From Paratinospora sagittata (taxonomy: Eukaryota; Streptophyta; Magnoliopsida; Ranunculales; Menispermaceae): a stretch of DNA of 64,000 nucleotides. The stretch covers positions 36,767,707-36,831,706 of the forward strand of contig CM069599.1 in the NCBI GenBank assembly GCA_035771175.1, read 5' to 3'. Both the position numbers and the translations under genes were made by a program. The notes under the pieces were generated by a model that did not search any database, was not told where the DNA came from, and was given only the letters and a program-made list of their open reading frames with translations. Each line of letters starts with the position of its first letter. The stretch's first letter is position 1. Below are positions 35,666-47,548 of this stretch, piece after piece.

Positions 35666-36734
35666 ATAAAAATTAATAATAATATTATTGAAAGTATAGT
35701 TTATTTTTTGAAAGATTATGTCCACTAAGCTTCACATTTTGTATTGTATAAAATATGTAGTAATTGCGTAGATATGTGGGTATGATTATTTCCATGAACA
35801 TACATCATACAATATAGATATTATAATTAATTAAGCAATGAAAAGCTTATATGCATTTATTTATAATACATCCCTTGAAATTTTGAACATATTTCTGTTG
35901 ACAACTCACAATTAATTGGAATGGAGTACAAATAAAGTTTGAGATATTTGACCTATATGACAAAGACCCTAATATTTAATTGATATATATATATTTTGAA
36001 GAAGGAGAGAGGAATTTTTAAACCCATGCACGTTAGCTTACGAAGGGATGTCTCAAACTTTGTATTATATTATGAGATCATAGGCTTCTTTGTCATTAAT
36101 TATTTAGTAAAAATGCAAGAGATTAAAGAGAAATAAAAAAAATAAAAAAATAACATTTAATTATATTCCAATAGTTTGTCCTCATCCTTAATTATATCTA
36201 AACTATTATACAGTTCTTGAGATCTGGTTAGCAGCAATCACGACGATTGTTAATTGTTTTTAGCAACGATTAGATAGTAAATTTAATAAGAAGAGTTTTG
36301 AATATCAACATAAGGTTGATGTGGTGGCATGTTCATTTAATCAGTTGTTTAATTGGGGTCGAAAAATTACTAAAAAAGAATAAAATACTTATAATGTTAG
36401 CAATAACAAGCAATAGCAATAATTAAGCATTAATTGATTTTATTATCACAACAATAACAACTCAAAACCTTCTTACAATTATTTAGGATTAATTATATAA
36501 AGAAAAATGGTGGGAGATTCCTCAACGCTTTTTCCAATGGTGTAGTACGTGGCCATTTTAAAAAAGTTTCTTCTTTATAAATATTTATATTTTATTTTAT
36601 GTAAATAACACAATATTTTGGATTTGCATTAAAAAATAGAATTACTATAACATTATTCTTATATAAATACCATTAATTAAAGTTTTTTATATTATTATAT
36701 TTTTTCATGAAAGTATGTGAGAGATCTCTGTTAG

Positions 36735-36904
36735 TTGAGGAACTGAGTATAAGTGAGGTTGAGGTTCAGTTCTCGAGTTTGAGTCTGAACTTGCTCCTAT
36801 AGCCCAAACGACTCTGTTGTCATGCCTGAGTCTAAAATGATTAGTCTCGTCGGAGAACACCTCTGGGATGTTAAAAAACCGACAATCAAAAAAAAAAAAA
36901 AAAG
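36735..36904 (+). repeat. dispersed SINE-like repeat with poly-A tail, family S2 copy 2
   Basis: The same order of words as the 35490 copy, with 'gaggttcagttctcgag' as a possible B box, ending in a run of about 16 A. No target-site duplication was found. Confidence 0.55.
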
Positions 36905-37184
36905 TAAATAGGAGACATTTTACCTATTTATACTTAAAACGCAATTTTCATGACCCAGATGTTATTAATCAGTTAAGGGAATCCTGCAATATCAAGTTTC
37001 CTCATCAGTTTAAAAAAAAAAAAAAAGGACTGAAGTTGAAGAAATGTTGAGTAAACAGTATGGTTTAGACATCACTTCTCTCATTAAAAGCCTATAAGGT
37101 AATATCATACATAAGACATTGCCTTTGAGAAGGAATATTCATAAATATGTTATAACCTACTATTGTTTTTATTGAAACTATACA

Positions 37185-37300
37185 TAAATTAGATAGAGAT
37201 GTACATGGATGGTTTGCTGAAGCATTTAAAGCTAATTCTCTTTTTCACCAACTGGGCCTGAAAGATGCTGACATCCCAACGGTAAGCCCAACGACATTGA
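37185..37300 (+). pseudogene. short coding-like fragment of unknown origin
   Basis: After an 'aaattag' acceptor-like site near 37192 the plus strand reads RDVHGWFAEAFKANSLFHQLGLKDADIPT without a stop, a protein-like composition unlike its AT-rich surroundings. Nearby 36945-37080 also reads DPDVINQLRESCNIKFPHQF and EEMLSKQYGLDITSLIKSL. I do not recognise the family. It may be a gene relic or chance. Confidence 0.25.
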
Positions 37301-37560
37301 GTGGGAAAGTGAAAGTTGGTTGAGCCCTTTGGTCCCTTGAGTTAGATCACTAAGTGGCTCATGATGTGTGAATGGGAATTATAAGTTTTTCTTATTCCTT
37401 AAATATAGTTAGCAAATATAATTGACATTTTAGCTAATTAATTTGATGATCAAAATTGTGACAATTACAAAGGACATCAAAATATAACATCTTAGTTTTA
37501 ATAAAACTTGATAATCAACTTAAGATTAATGAGACGTATGTCATTCCCAATCCTTCTGGA

Positions 37561-38103
37561 GCTAGGCAATTCGTGTTGTCGTATCGTGATCGGTCGTGTC
37601 ATAATCGTGTATAATAAAATATATTGTAAATTCAAATATGACATGTTTAAATAACGCGTTATTATATGTAAACAAAACCCGATACGTGTAATAAACGGGT
37701 TAAACAGGTTAACCTGTTTATAATTCTTAAAACTTAAAAAGTTCATTCTAACTTATGTATCGTATATAAATTTTAAATTAACATATCAATCAAGAATTTA
37801 AAATTATAATTATACAACCATATAGTAAAGACTAAATAAAATATTATAAAGTTAGAGTCTCAACGCATGACATAAAATATTAAAAAGTCTTCACACAACA
37901 TAAGTCTTAACACAAAATATAATCGTGTGAAACGAGTCAATTTCAGATTTAGTAGGTTTATTTAATTTTAATTTAAAATTTAATCGTGTCTAATTGAGTT
38001 TAACATATTTTGACTCGTACTTGCTTATGTAAAATCTAAACTCTTTCATTTTGCGTCGGTTTCGAGTCATGTTATCGTGTCATAACTTATATTGCCAACC
38101 CTA
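37561..38103. mobile_element. degenerate hAT-like non-autonomous element
   Basis: The left end 'ctaggcaattcgtg' and right end 'attgccaaccct' are imperfect inverted repeats of the TAGGGTTGGCAAT type. The interior is full of 'cgtgtcat', 'aacgggtt' and 'atcgtgtc' words common in such plant elements. A target-site duplication is not convincing. Confidence 0.5.
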
Positions 38104-39156
38104 TCTGACGCACGACCATAAACACTGAACTGATATCCCTCGGGTCAACTTTCGTGCAGCAAAGAGACTATTATACATAAAATGAGTTATATTAAAATGA
38201 TATAATAACATCTTACTCAATAACATATGAGCATCTCTACCTGTGATCACGACACAAGGGCTTTGTCTCAAGCAAAGGCTGCGTCACTCCATTTATAAGG
38301 TAAAGACAAAAGTCTACTCGTAAAACTTAACTCAGGACCTTATTAGAGAAAACTAGTCTTTCTACTATCCCACCAACCAAACAAATTGGTGGTGAGTAGT
38401 TTTTACATTTACAAAATTGCAGAGAAATATTGTCTCACGTGTTTTACGTTTACAAACTACCAAAACAAATAAAGGAAGTAATTAAGGGACCTTGTGGTAC
38501 AAATATTTGGTTCTTTTACATGCAAGTACATACATAGTTTGCAGTGAATGGTGAAAGAGAGACTATAGATTGAATGAAAGTTTATAATAAGGTTGGCTTT
38601 TATATATATCTATATATTATATGGATATTCATGCTTTAATTAAGTTTGATTTTATTTTATGCCAACTGGCACCTTGAATCCTTGATGATACAACCCGCTT
38701 TCATTTGAGATTTGAGATTTTAACAAAACATTTTCTCACTAACTACTTCGAGCAGCAGTTGTATTTGAAAAAAAGTGCTTCTCGCTCTGATAGCGGAAGC
38801 TTTCTCAAACAGGTCCATTATATATCCACCGATTTGATTCAATTATCTTGAAATCTAGTTATGATTAATTTATTAAAAATATATATATATAAATATATAT
38901 ATAATTGTTACTGAATGAACACCCATATGATGATGATGAATTAACAGAGGTGTTATAAGTACAGTTGTATTAATTTAATTAAATTAAGTTATGGTTAACC
39001 TACTCTTGACAGGTTGACCCATGACACATTGGTGGTGTCAAGCTGTTACATACATGTGCCATTGAAACATCACGGTGATGGTGCTGATATAATATATGCC
39101 AGCCACTCTGAGGTGTACCAACCCCCCTTCCCTTTTAATTTAATTTGTTTTGTTAT

Positions 39157-39191
<35 letters not shown>

Positions 39192-39852
39192 TTCTTCTGT
39201 CTTTATTTGCTCAATATAGTCTCCAACTTGTTGCCACTGTTACACCCAATACCCTAATTTCTATATTTGGAATTTCTTGGACTGCACGTGTTTCTTCATG
39301 ACTTTTTCTATGTTTGTAATGATAATGAATATTTCTTTTTCTTAAAAAAAATGATTTATTAAACATTATTGATAAATAATTGAAGATTTTCTAAAAAATC
39401 TTCATGGAGAAATAAGAAATAATCAGACGGTTGGATACTATATTTTTTTATTTGATGTGATAGAAGTGAAGTGATGATAAATAATTAATAGTAATTTGAT
39501 TAAAGTATAAGTGAATTATTATACCAACTAATTAATGTTGTTACTTGATACATTTTAACTGTAATTTAATTTAATGGTTTCATCTGTTTGTATGTTTAAT
39601 GGTTTTTAAGGAGCGTTTTGATTTAAAACAAATAGATTAACCATCATTATTATTTTGTTTCATTAGACATAATTTTTTTCATAACGTTTTTTTTTTTTTC
39701 AATATTTGTTTCATTAGATTGAAATGGAAGCAACAAATTCACATGGCAAATACAACAAGAACAACAACAATAAATTTTTTTTTTTTAAATAATTTTTTTT
39801 ATGCTTGATCTCAACAATAAGACCATTCAAGGTAATCGATTAACTCTTATCT

Positions 39853-40189
39853 TGTCAATGACACATTAGCTCAATGGTCTCCCTAAATATTACAAAAGTT
39901 GAAGGTGGAGGGTTCGAGTGGCGGTAGGAGCAGTTTAGCAAATAGACTTGTGTGGGCACTTATAGAGGATAAAGTCTCCACAGGTAGGTCCTATTCGAGG
40001 AAGAAACTTATTGATGAAAATAACAGATTATCAAACTCGACTAACAACATTTTCTCGGTGGTGGTCTTAGAGCATATCCGTTGGTGAAGAGATCAATGAG
40101 TTCCAAAGGAGCTTTACACCCTATACAGAGGACATTGGGGTTTAGAGACCATTGATTCTTCTTACAAAAAAAAAAAAAAAAAAAAAAAT
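39853..40189 (+). mobile_element. SINE with intact pol III boxes and 9 bp target-site duplication
   Basis: The A box 'ttagctcaatggtc' (39868) and the B box 'gggttcgagtgg' (39910) are close to tRNA consensus. The element ends in a run of more than 20 A. CTCTTATCT flanks it on both sides (39844-39852 and 40190-40198). Confidence 0.85.
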
Positions 40190-41891
40190 CTCTTATCTCA
40201 ACCAAAACCTAATTAGAATGGCTAAAAAGCATTATTTTTGCAATGCATTCTATTTATGGAAGAAACCTTAGTTCTAGTTGGGCTGAGATTGGGTCCGCAG
40301 AGGCACGTAACAGGGCCTAGGAATTTGGTTTTTCTGTGCCCACTAGAAGTTGGAAAGAAAGCCCATTTTTAGGCCCATTAACTTCAAATTTTCTTCCTGC
40401 TTTAGAACCATGGGACCCAAGAAATGGTCCATGAGTCCATGCCCTTTAAGCACCAAGAGAAGACATTGGTGAAATCGGGTGGGGTCGGGTCGGGTTGGAC
40501 CCTATTAAAGCTTAATTTTTTTTAAAACTTAATAGCTACTATCTAAACTTATAAAATATATAGATTATCACGTATTTAGCTTATTAAATTACTATTTAAG
40601 CTTTAAAAGATGATATTTCTCTTTTTTAAAAGAACTCATAAATGTACAAAACTTGACTTATGAAAATGAGGATAAATAAAGAGTTGATGGACTTTTATAA
40701 AGAATGAGAGTCTCTCATTCTTCTCAACAAGTAATATAAAACTAAAATGAGAACTTTTCTCTTTTAGTCTCAAACACTCATCTTATCATATTCTTCTTAA
40801 CATCTAACCTAATAACTTAAGAAAAGTAGTTGAGTGTTATAAGCCTTCTTAATTAGAGGCCTTATATATAATAATTTTTTAATATTTTTTTATTATATAT
40901 ATATATATTTTAAGAGGTTGGGTTAGGTCGGTTTGGTGGCTTAGACTCCATGCTGATATGATGTTATGAACTCCCATACTTAAAAGAGAATAGAACACTC
41001 AGGTCCCAAATAAAACCAAACCCTAATTGACTTTTACAAGGCTCCCATATCTTGTTTTGGCAGTTTGCTTGCTTTGTTATGGCTGTCTCCATCTTTATCA
41101 GATTGTATAAGTTGATTAGGCTTAGCCCATGATTGTTCAACCTCAGCCATTTGATCAACATACTCTTTTTTTTTTTCCACTCTAAAAGAAAAAAAAGACA
41201 AAAAAAATATAAAAAATAGAATGAAAGTATTGAGTTGAGGACAAATGGGTGAATCATGGTTGTGAGAGTAATCAAACACTGACACAAAGGGATTTTTTGG
41301 CCCATCATCTTGCTTCTGATGGACCCATAATAGTTGAAGGAGATCAAGAAGAAGATAAGCATGTGATAAGGTGAGTAGACACATAGTCTTGAAATCACAT
41401 GCACCATGAATTTTCTGGGGTTTTGGGTTAGGTTACTTAGACTCTTTTTTCACCAACCTTTGCTTTATCCATTTCTAGAGGCCATCATATCTCCAACTCA
41501 CTCTTTAAAAGATAAGAAGACGATTTAAGAGACTTAGCATTTGTGTTGTGTACCCTTGGTTTCATTTTCAAAAATTTCCAAACCCTCGACTTCATAGGTA
41601 GACAAGTACTGCACTGAAAACTACTTTGTTTACTTTCTTATTTTCCTATTAACAAGTGTCAGATGCCTTCTAAAGCATCAATTATCATCTCTTAATATTG
41701 AAAAGATGTATATATATATATATACATATTAAAAAATAACGATTGGGCCCTATATAGAACATAGTATAAGGCATAAAAAAAATATTAAGAGCTTTTATTA
41801 GTAAGAATTTTTTTTTTTATCACAATTATGTTAAAACCATTATTCTAAGAAACCCTGAGTGTGGGTAGCGTGGACAATAAGAGCACTTTGT

Positions 41892-42055
41892 GTTTTTTTT
41901 TTTTTTTTTTGGATTCTTAGACCATGCAGTATTTTTGGGCCAATCAAAACGTACTACGAGACTAAATCTGCGACCGGATAATCTCTGGAGAAAATTTCTG
42001 TAAACCCTCACAACCTGAGATTCAATCCTAGGACTACCCTACCAGGGGCCGAGTG
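41892..42055 (-). mobile_element. SINE (antisense) with exact 12 bp target-site duplication
   Basis: AGAGCACTTTGT occurs at 41880-41891 and 42056-42067. Read on the minus strand the element has a B-box-like 'ggattgaatctcagg' and ends in a poly-A tail (poly-T at 41894-41910 on plus). Confidence 0.85.
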
Positions 42056-42628
42056 AGAGCACTTTGTTTTTCACAGATTTGTATTCCTCAACTTTAATGG
42101 GTATTGTTGTGTGAGAATATATAAGTAACAGTGTTCATTTGAAAATTAGTCGAGATATACATAAACTAGTTCAAATGTTTTAAAAATATTTTATATATAC
42201 CTCCATGTCCATTATACGCATGTGTTTTACATATTTTAATGAACTTATAGTTACACATTTTTGTATTTAGAATAACATTTCCTTATATGTAAAAAATATC
42301 AAGACATCAAGAACATGGTAAAAAAAAAAAATAGTATGTAGAAATATAAAAAATATTTTATTTCTTTAAATTTATGAGAAAATTCAATACTATTAAATAT
42401 CTTTTGCAAAAGAACAAGAACAAGAAAAGAGACATGTGTTAGATACTTGGGAAAATATCTGTACCCGTGAAGTTTTTTTAAACAAAATCCCAAAAAACCC
42501 TAGAAAAAGGGCAGAATTGAAGAGATTGGAAAGTGATAAAACTTTTGAATTAGGGTTTTCTCATCATAAGCCATTGAACCAAAAGTGCCCAACGTATGAC
42601 TCCAATTTGCCACACAAAAAAGCGTCAA

Positions 42629-42652
42629 ATAATAATAATAATAATAATAATA
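42629..42652. repeat. (AAT)n microsatellite
   Basis: About eight consecutive AAT units. Confidence 0.85.
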
Positions 42653-42703
42653 TCAAAACCAAACATCTCCAAATCATTGCACTCTCCACCCTCCTCCTTG
42701 ATA

Positions 42704-42784
42704 CACGTGAAGATCTGCCAGCCAATAAAGGACTTGCCACGTAAGCCCTAAAAATCAGCATCACCCAATGGGATCTTGCCACGT
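42704..42784. promoter_or_regulatory. cluster of ACGT-core elements upstream of the CIA2-like gene
   Basis: CACGTG (G-box) at 42704-42709 and the word CTTGCCACGT twice, at 42733-42742 and 42775-42784, with 'ccaat' and 'gataag' words close by. Such groups are typical of light- or ABA-regulated plant promoters. It is 2.1 kb from the next start codon, so its target is uncertain. Confidence 0.35.
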
Positions 42785-44899
42785 CTGAAGATAAGTAAAC
42801 AAACCCATGAATCTCTTGCAGGTTAGAATGAAGTTTTTAAAAAAAGTCAGGAATATGTAATCCAATGAGATGCCAATCCGTACCTCGACAACAATTGTAT
42901 TGTTGAAACAAAAGTACCAAATTACCCTGGGTTTTGCAATGTAATTACAGAAATTGATGTTATGTTGTGACCCTACTTTGGATTAAAGACCAAAGTACCC
43001 TTTTAATTGGAATCTTTTATTTGTTATTCAATTTTATTTTATTTTTAAATTGTTATTCAAAATCAAATAAACTCAATTATATAAGTTTTTATAAGTTTGA
43101 AGGTTGAGGATTACATACCTTTAAACAAAGTTAATCTTAAACTTGAATAAAAAAAGAAGATTGTATTAGATAGCTGAAATCAACGTATAACTTTATTATA
43201 TCAACTATGTCATAAATCTAACTCATTACATACCCTTGATGTTGTAAAGTACTAGAAGAAATAAATAATATAGACAGCCCTGTAGTTGAGAAAACTTTGA
43301 AAATTTGAGTTAAATTACTTGTATATGGTGAAATATGTTACAAATGAGTAATGTATTATTTTTAACATAATGTTTCACTAAGTTCTATTTGAATTTTTTC
43401 TTCTTTTTTTTTCCTTTAACTTCAATGACTACACAAGGTATAATGGAAGACCGAACTATCTCTGGCTCAAATTTAGGAAACTAAGGAGACTGTACCAAAA
43501 GAATTAACTTAACTTTTGAAGACTCAACTACGGTGTACATACACACTGATTATACCTTATTATATTAGTCAAATGTGTTATCCTTTAAAAATAAAAAAAT
43601 AAAAAAAATATCGTCTTAATTTAGTCCTACATCACTTTTTTCTAAAGGTCTTCAAAAGTAAAGTTAACCCTTTCTCTAGTTTTTTTTGTAATTGAGTCTG
43701 TTAGCCCCAGCTTCCATTATCATCCCTATAAAAAAAATAAAAATAAAAAAATTAATTTGTGAAATGAAAATCAAAGACCTTGGTTTATTAAAAGCAGGCA
43801 AGTGTGTGTCTCATTTAATTTTAATATGTAAAACTCTAACTTTTGTTTTTCATACTGCCAAAACCCTATTTAATTTAAATTTTAAATGGAGGAATTAAAA
43901 ATTATATATTAAAGAAAAAAAAGGAAAAGGGTAAATAGGTATGTAGGGAGAAGAAAATAATTGCACTGTTAGGACAGATGTTGAAGAGAAAAGCCCAAAA
44001 GAGGAAAACGGTGGTCCAGAGAGAGAAACGGATGAAAACGAGTTTTGTCGCTTCCTCTGTTCTCATCTCTCTTAATCTCTCTGTTTTCTCTCTTTCTCTC
44101 TTCGCTCTCGCCAACACTCCCAACACTCCAATCCCTTCTCTCCACTCTTATACTCTCTGATTTCTTCAGACCCTCTTAACCGGATCCCGTGACTCACTGC
44201 TCTCAAGAACAAACTTACCATCTTTTTTAATTTTTCTCTCCTCATAATCAATCCCTTTTTCTCTCTCTGTTTTTGGTTTAAATTTCAGAGAGAACGAGAC
44301 AATAGCTCTACTCTTTCTTTCTTTCTGTTTTTTAATCCATTTCTGTTCCGTATTTACTATAAAATTTCAGTTCTCTGTACTGCTTTTTCATTCTGTTAGG
44401 ACAATCCATCCCTTCTTCTCCGATCAAACCTTTTTTTTTTTACTTTAATTTTTCTTGGGTATTGTGCACTTATCTCAATTGATCACTTCGTGGATTCTTC
44501 TTCTTCTTCTTAGATTTGAGGTGAAAAATAGATATATAAATATTGTATTTCAACTGGGTTTTTGGGGTTTTAGAACAGAGCTAACTACTCTTAAAACGGG
44601 GGTTTTTTTTTTTTTTTCTTCTTCTGAAAACCCATTTGCAGAAACTCTCCAAATGGGTTTGATTTTTCTGTAGTGTTCTTGATGTTTTGATTGGTGCAAA
44701 TTTCTGCAGTACCCATTTCATTTACGTTTGCTACTTTCCCAGTTTCTTCTTGGTACTCTGTTTTGTACTTCTTCTGGGCTTTTCTCTTCCATTTCTAACA
44801 AATATTTCTGGGTTTATTTAGGGTTTTTAATGGGTTTAGCTCTATTATCTCTTTTCTGAGCTTCAAATTGTCTTCAATTTCATCTAAATCCTCTCAAAA

Positions 44900-46952
44900 A
44901 TGTCTTCTTGTTTGAGTGGAGGTGGGAGGACTTATGGTTTCGATCTCGAAATTGTGAAATCTCAATCTCCATCTAAGACTCGTACTTCCCATTCATCTTC
45001 TTCTTCTCCATCTTCAACTTTCTCGGAATCAATCAATTCTCCCCTTGCAATCTCGACGCGAAAGTCTCGAACTCCTCGAAAGCGCCCGAATCAAACTTAC
45101 AATGAAGCAGCTGCTCTGCTCTCCACTGTTTATCCCAACATCTTCTCCACCAAACACCTTATAAGCCAACAACAACAGCAACGACAACCTCTCACCACAA
45201 AAGTACACGACACTTTCGCCGAAGAATTTGCCGAATTGCTCCCTCCCAGTCCGGCATTCGACAACACCGAATTCCTAATCAATCATCACAAAATCCCCGA
45301 AAAACCCAGCTTTGAATTCGCCCCGAAAATCCTGAATTCCGGTGAAAATCCATGCCAATTTGCCGCTACCGATTACGATTTCCCCTACAAAGAAGACCGA
45401 TTCGAAGAGGACTTCGATGCCGAATCAATCCTGGATGAGGAAATGGAAGCGGGCATCGATAGCATCATGGGAAATCTCAGCGTCAAGAACAACAACTCGT
45501 TCGATGGATCGAATGCGCAGCCGCCTAATTACAATTGGAATCCAATGGGATTGGGATTCAATGGGAGCTTGGATTTCGGGTTCGGGATTTGCCGGGGAGT
45601 CCGGGCATTTAGAAGAGTCGACGACAGCGACTGGTGGAGGTTCCCAACCGTCGACGTTCTCGCAATCTCGCCCAAATTGAACAAAGCTTCAGCTTCTTCG
45701 TCCGAGAAGAACAACAACAATAAGAAGAAGAAGAAGAAAATTGAAACAGGGGAAGAAGAACAGAGGATTTCTTCTGGGCCTTGTAAGGAGAATTCTAATT
45801 GGAATCCGGCGACGAATGCCGCCGGACTTGGCCTGAAATTGAATTACGAGGATGTTCTGAGCGCTTGGTCCGATCGCGGGTTGCCGTTTTCCGAGGAGTT
45901 TCCGGGGATTGACTCGGACGCCATTGTATGTTTCCCAGTCTCCCCTGCATTGAACAAAAAAAAATCTAGAAACTTGAGAAAAAAATAACAATTCGAACGT
46001 TGTTTTTGGTCTGGTTCAGAGTTTCAATTTTTATAATTTTTAATAATAAAAAAAAATGAAATTTCTAAATTCCGTTTTAAGATACAACTGCAAGTCAGAT
46101 AGTTAACCTGCGCCCGTGCAGATTTGAACCAATCAGACTGCAAGAGGTCTGATATGGGCCTACATTTTCACTAATACTTTTTTCTTAAAAAAAAATAAAG
46201 AAATGTTTATTGGGGCATTCTTCCAGTATAATTGGAAGTGCACGTAAATATAATAATGTATTGAAATGAGACAAATTGGCCTTGATTGGGGGTTGTGTAA
46301 AATTGAGTTTTTTGGGTGAGGGAGCACTGAATAGTTGCTTTTACTATTTATGAGCAGGCGAGGCTGGCGCAAATAGATTTATTTTCGGAAAATGGAGGGA
46401 TTAGAGAAGCGAGCGTGTTGAGATACAGGGAAAAGCGAAGGAGCAGACTCTTCTCCAAGAAGATCAGATATCAAGTCAGAAAAGTCAACGCTGATCGACG
46501 GCCCAGAATGAAGGCAAGTATGTCTTTTTCTCTCTCTCTTTTTTTATTATTTACCTAAAATTCGCTTAAGGATAAAAGTGAAACAGTCAAATATCACATG
46601 CATTACAGGGCTATACGAAAGTTTCTTATTGTTAGTATTTTAATCCTAGAGAGTATATTCATAAATCTCTATGAATATTCTGGATGAAAGAAAAGGCTTG
46701 AGCATACATACATAAAAGTATTTTAAAAGAAATCTCAAGTGGGTATTTTTATTTTTTCTTTAATTTACACACTCATCATGCTTATATCATAAGTTTCATT
46801 TATTAAATATTTGTTAGTATTGCAATTTATTAATGTTGCTCAAATTTTCTAATGATTGATGAAAATTTTGGTTGTTGATGCAGGGTCGATTTGTTAGGAG
46901 GCCAAACTCAAGTATGGGAGGTCAAGAAACAAAAAAGAAAATAAAGTTATAG
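44900..46952 (+). CDS. CIA2: CIA2/CIL-type CCT-domain transcription regulator
   Basis: Three exons: 44900-45925, 46358-46513, 46884-46952 (TAG), giving 416 aa. The N-terminus [17 protein letters not shown] and the block [35 protein letters not shown] match Arabidopsis CIA2 as remembered. Then follow the acidic [20 protein letters not shown], a KKKKKK basic run near 285, and [17 protein letters not shown]. The CCT domain ([43 protein letters not shown]) spans about 358-400. CIA2 acts in the nucleus to raise expression of plastid protein-import (Toc) and ribosomal protein genes in leaves. The second intron uses a GC donor (AAG|GCAAGT at 46514), needed to keep RPRMK|GRFVRR in frame. CIL is the alternative name. 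Confidence 0.93.
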
Positions 46953-47341
46953 GTAGTTTTTAATTTTTAATTTTATTTTTATTGGTAGGTAAGAGGGAGA
47001 GTATGTTACAAGAGAGAGGAGACAAGAAAGAGGAATACGAAGAATCTGTAATAGAAATAGAAGAAGAAAAGAACAAGGCAATAAGTTTTTGTTTGTTAAT
47101 AGCATCTTGAAGATGGATGCTTAATCAATTTGAAAGATAGATCCATTTAATTCTTTCTTAAAAAAAAAATAAATAGTGATTCCTTCTGCTAATTTCCAAG
47201 AGAATCTCTTTAGTATGAATGATGAGATGTGTTAGAATATAGTTCTCTCAATTTGCTCAACTATACATGATGTTAAATTAAGCATATTTTGTTGTCATTC
47301 TTTAGTTGGTATGTTTATGTTTATAACAACTTAACTAAATT

Positions 47342-47548
47342 GCCTTTAGAGATTCAACTTCTCGCCATAAATGACGGTTCGAATTCTGCGTCAGTCGGCC
47401 TTACCTTTCGAAATTAAAAGGGCATTCCTCGTTGATGGACGATTTGTAAATATCACTGTAAGCCCTTTTTAAGGCTTATGACATGCCTTGATCCTAAATT
47501 AGGATAGCCTTCTTTCACTTAAACTTTTACGAACAAAAAAAAAAAAAA
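47342..47548 (+). mobile_element. SINE with ~14 bp target-site duplication
   Basis: AACTTAACTAAATT occurs at 47328-47341 and 47549-47562; the leading A's of the right copy overlap the poly-A tail. A B-box-like 'acggttcgaattctg' lies at about 47383. Confidence 0.8.

Larger units (their letters stand above)
33261..44899. other. 11.6 kb gene-poor intergenic tract of decayed repeats
   Basis: No complete gene is recognised. It contains SINEs (39853, 41892), a SINE-like pair (35490, 36735), an hAT-like repeat (37561), (AT)n runs (34690-34709, 39161-39186), a CpG-dense block (34850-35130), a short coding-like fragment (37185-37300) and a promoter-like block with ACGT elements (42704-42784). The CT-rich stretch 44060-44420 is the likely 5' UTR of the CIA2-like gene. 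Confidence 0.6.

Noticed and set aside
39853..40189. tRNA gene from the A and B boxes
   Set aside because: The region between and after the boxes does not fold into a tRNA acceptor stem, and there is a poly-A tail with a target-site duplication, so it is a SINE.
42436..42744. 102-codon frame with an Asn run
   Set aside because: The Asn run is an (AAT)n microsatellite, and the rest shows no family resemblance.
46514..46519. Use of the nearby GT (46519) as the CIA2 intron 2 donor
   Set aside because: It adds five bases and shifts the frame before GRFVRR, which continues the CCT domain.
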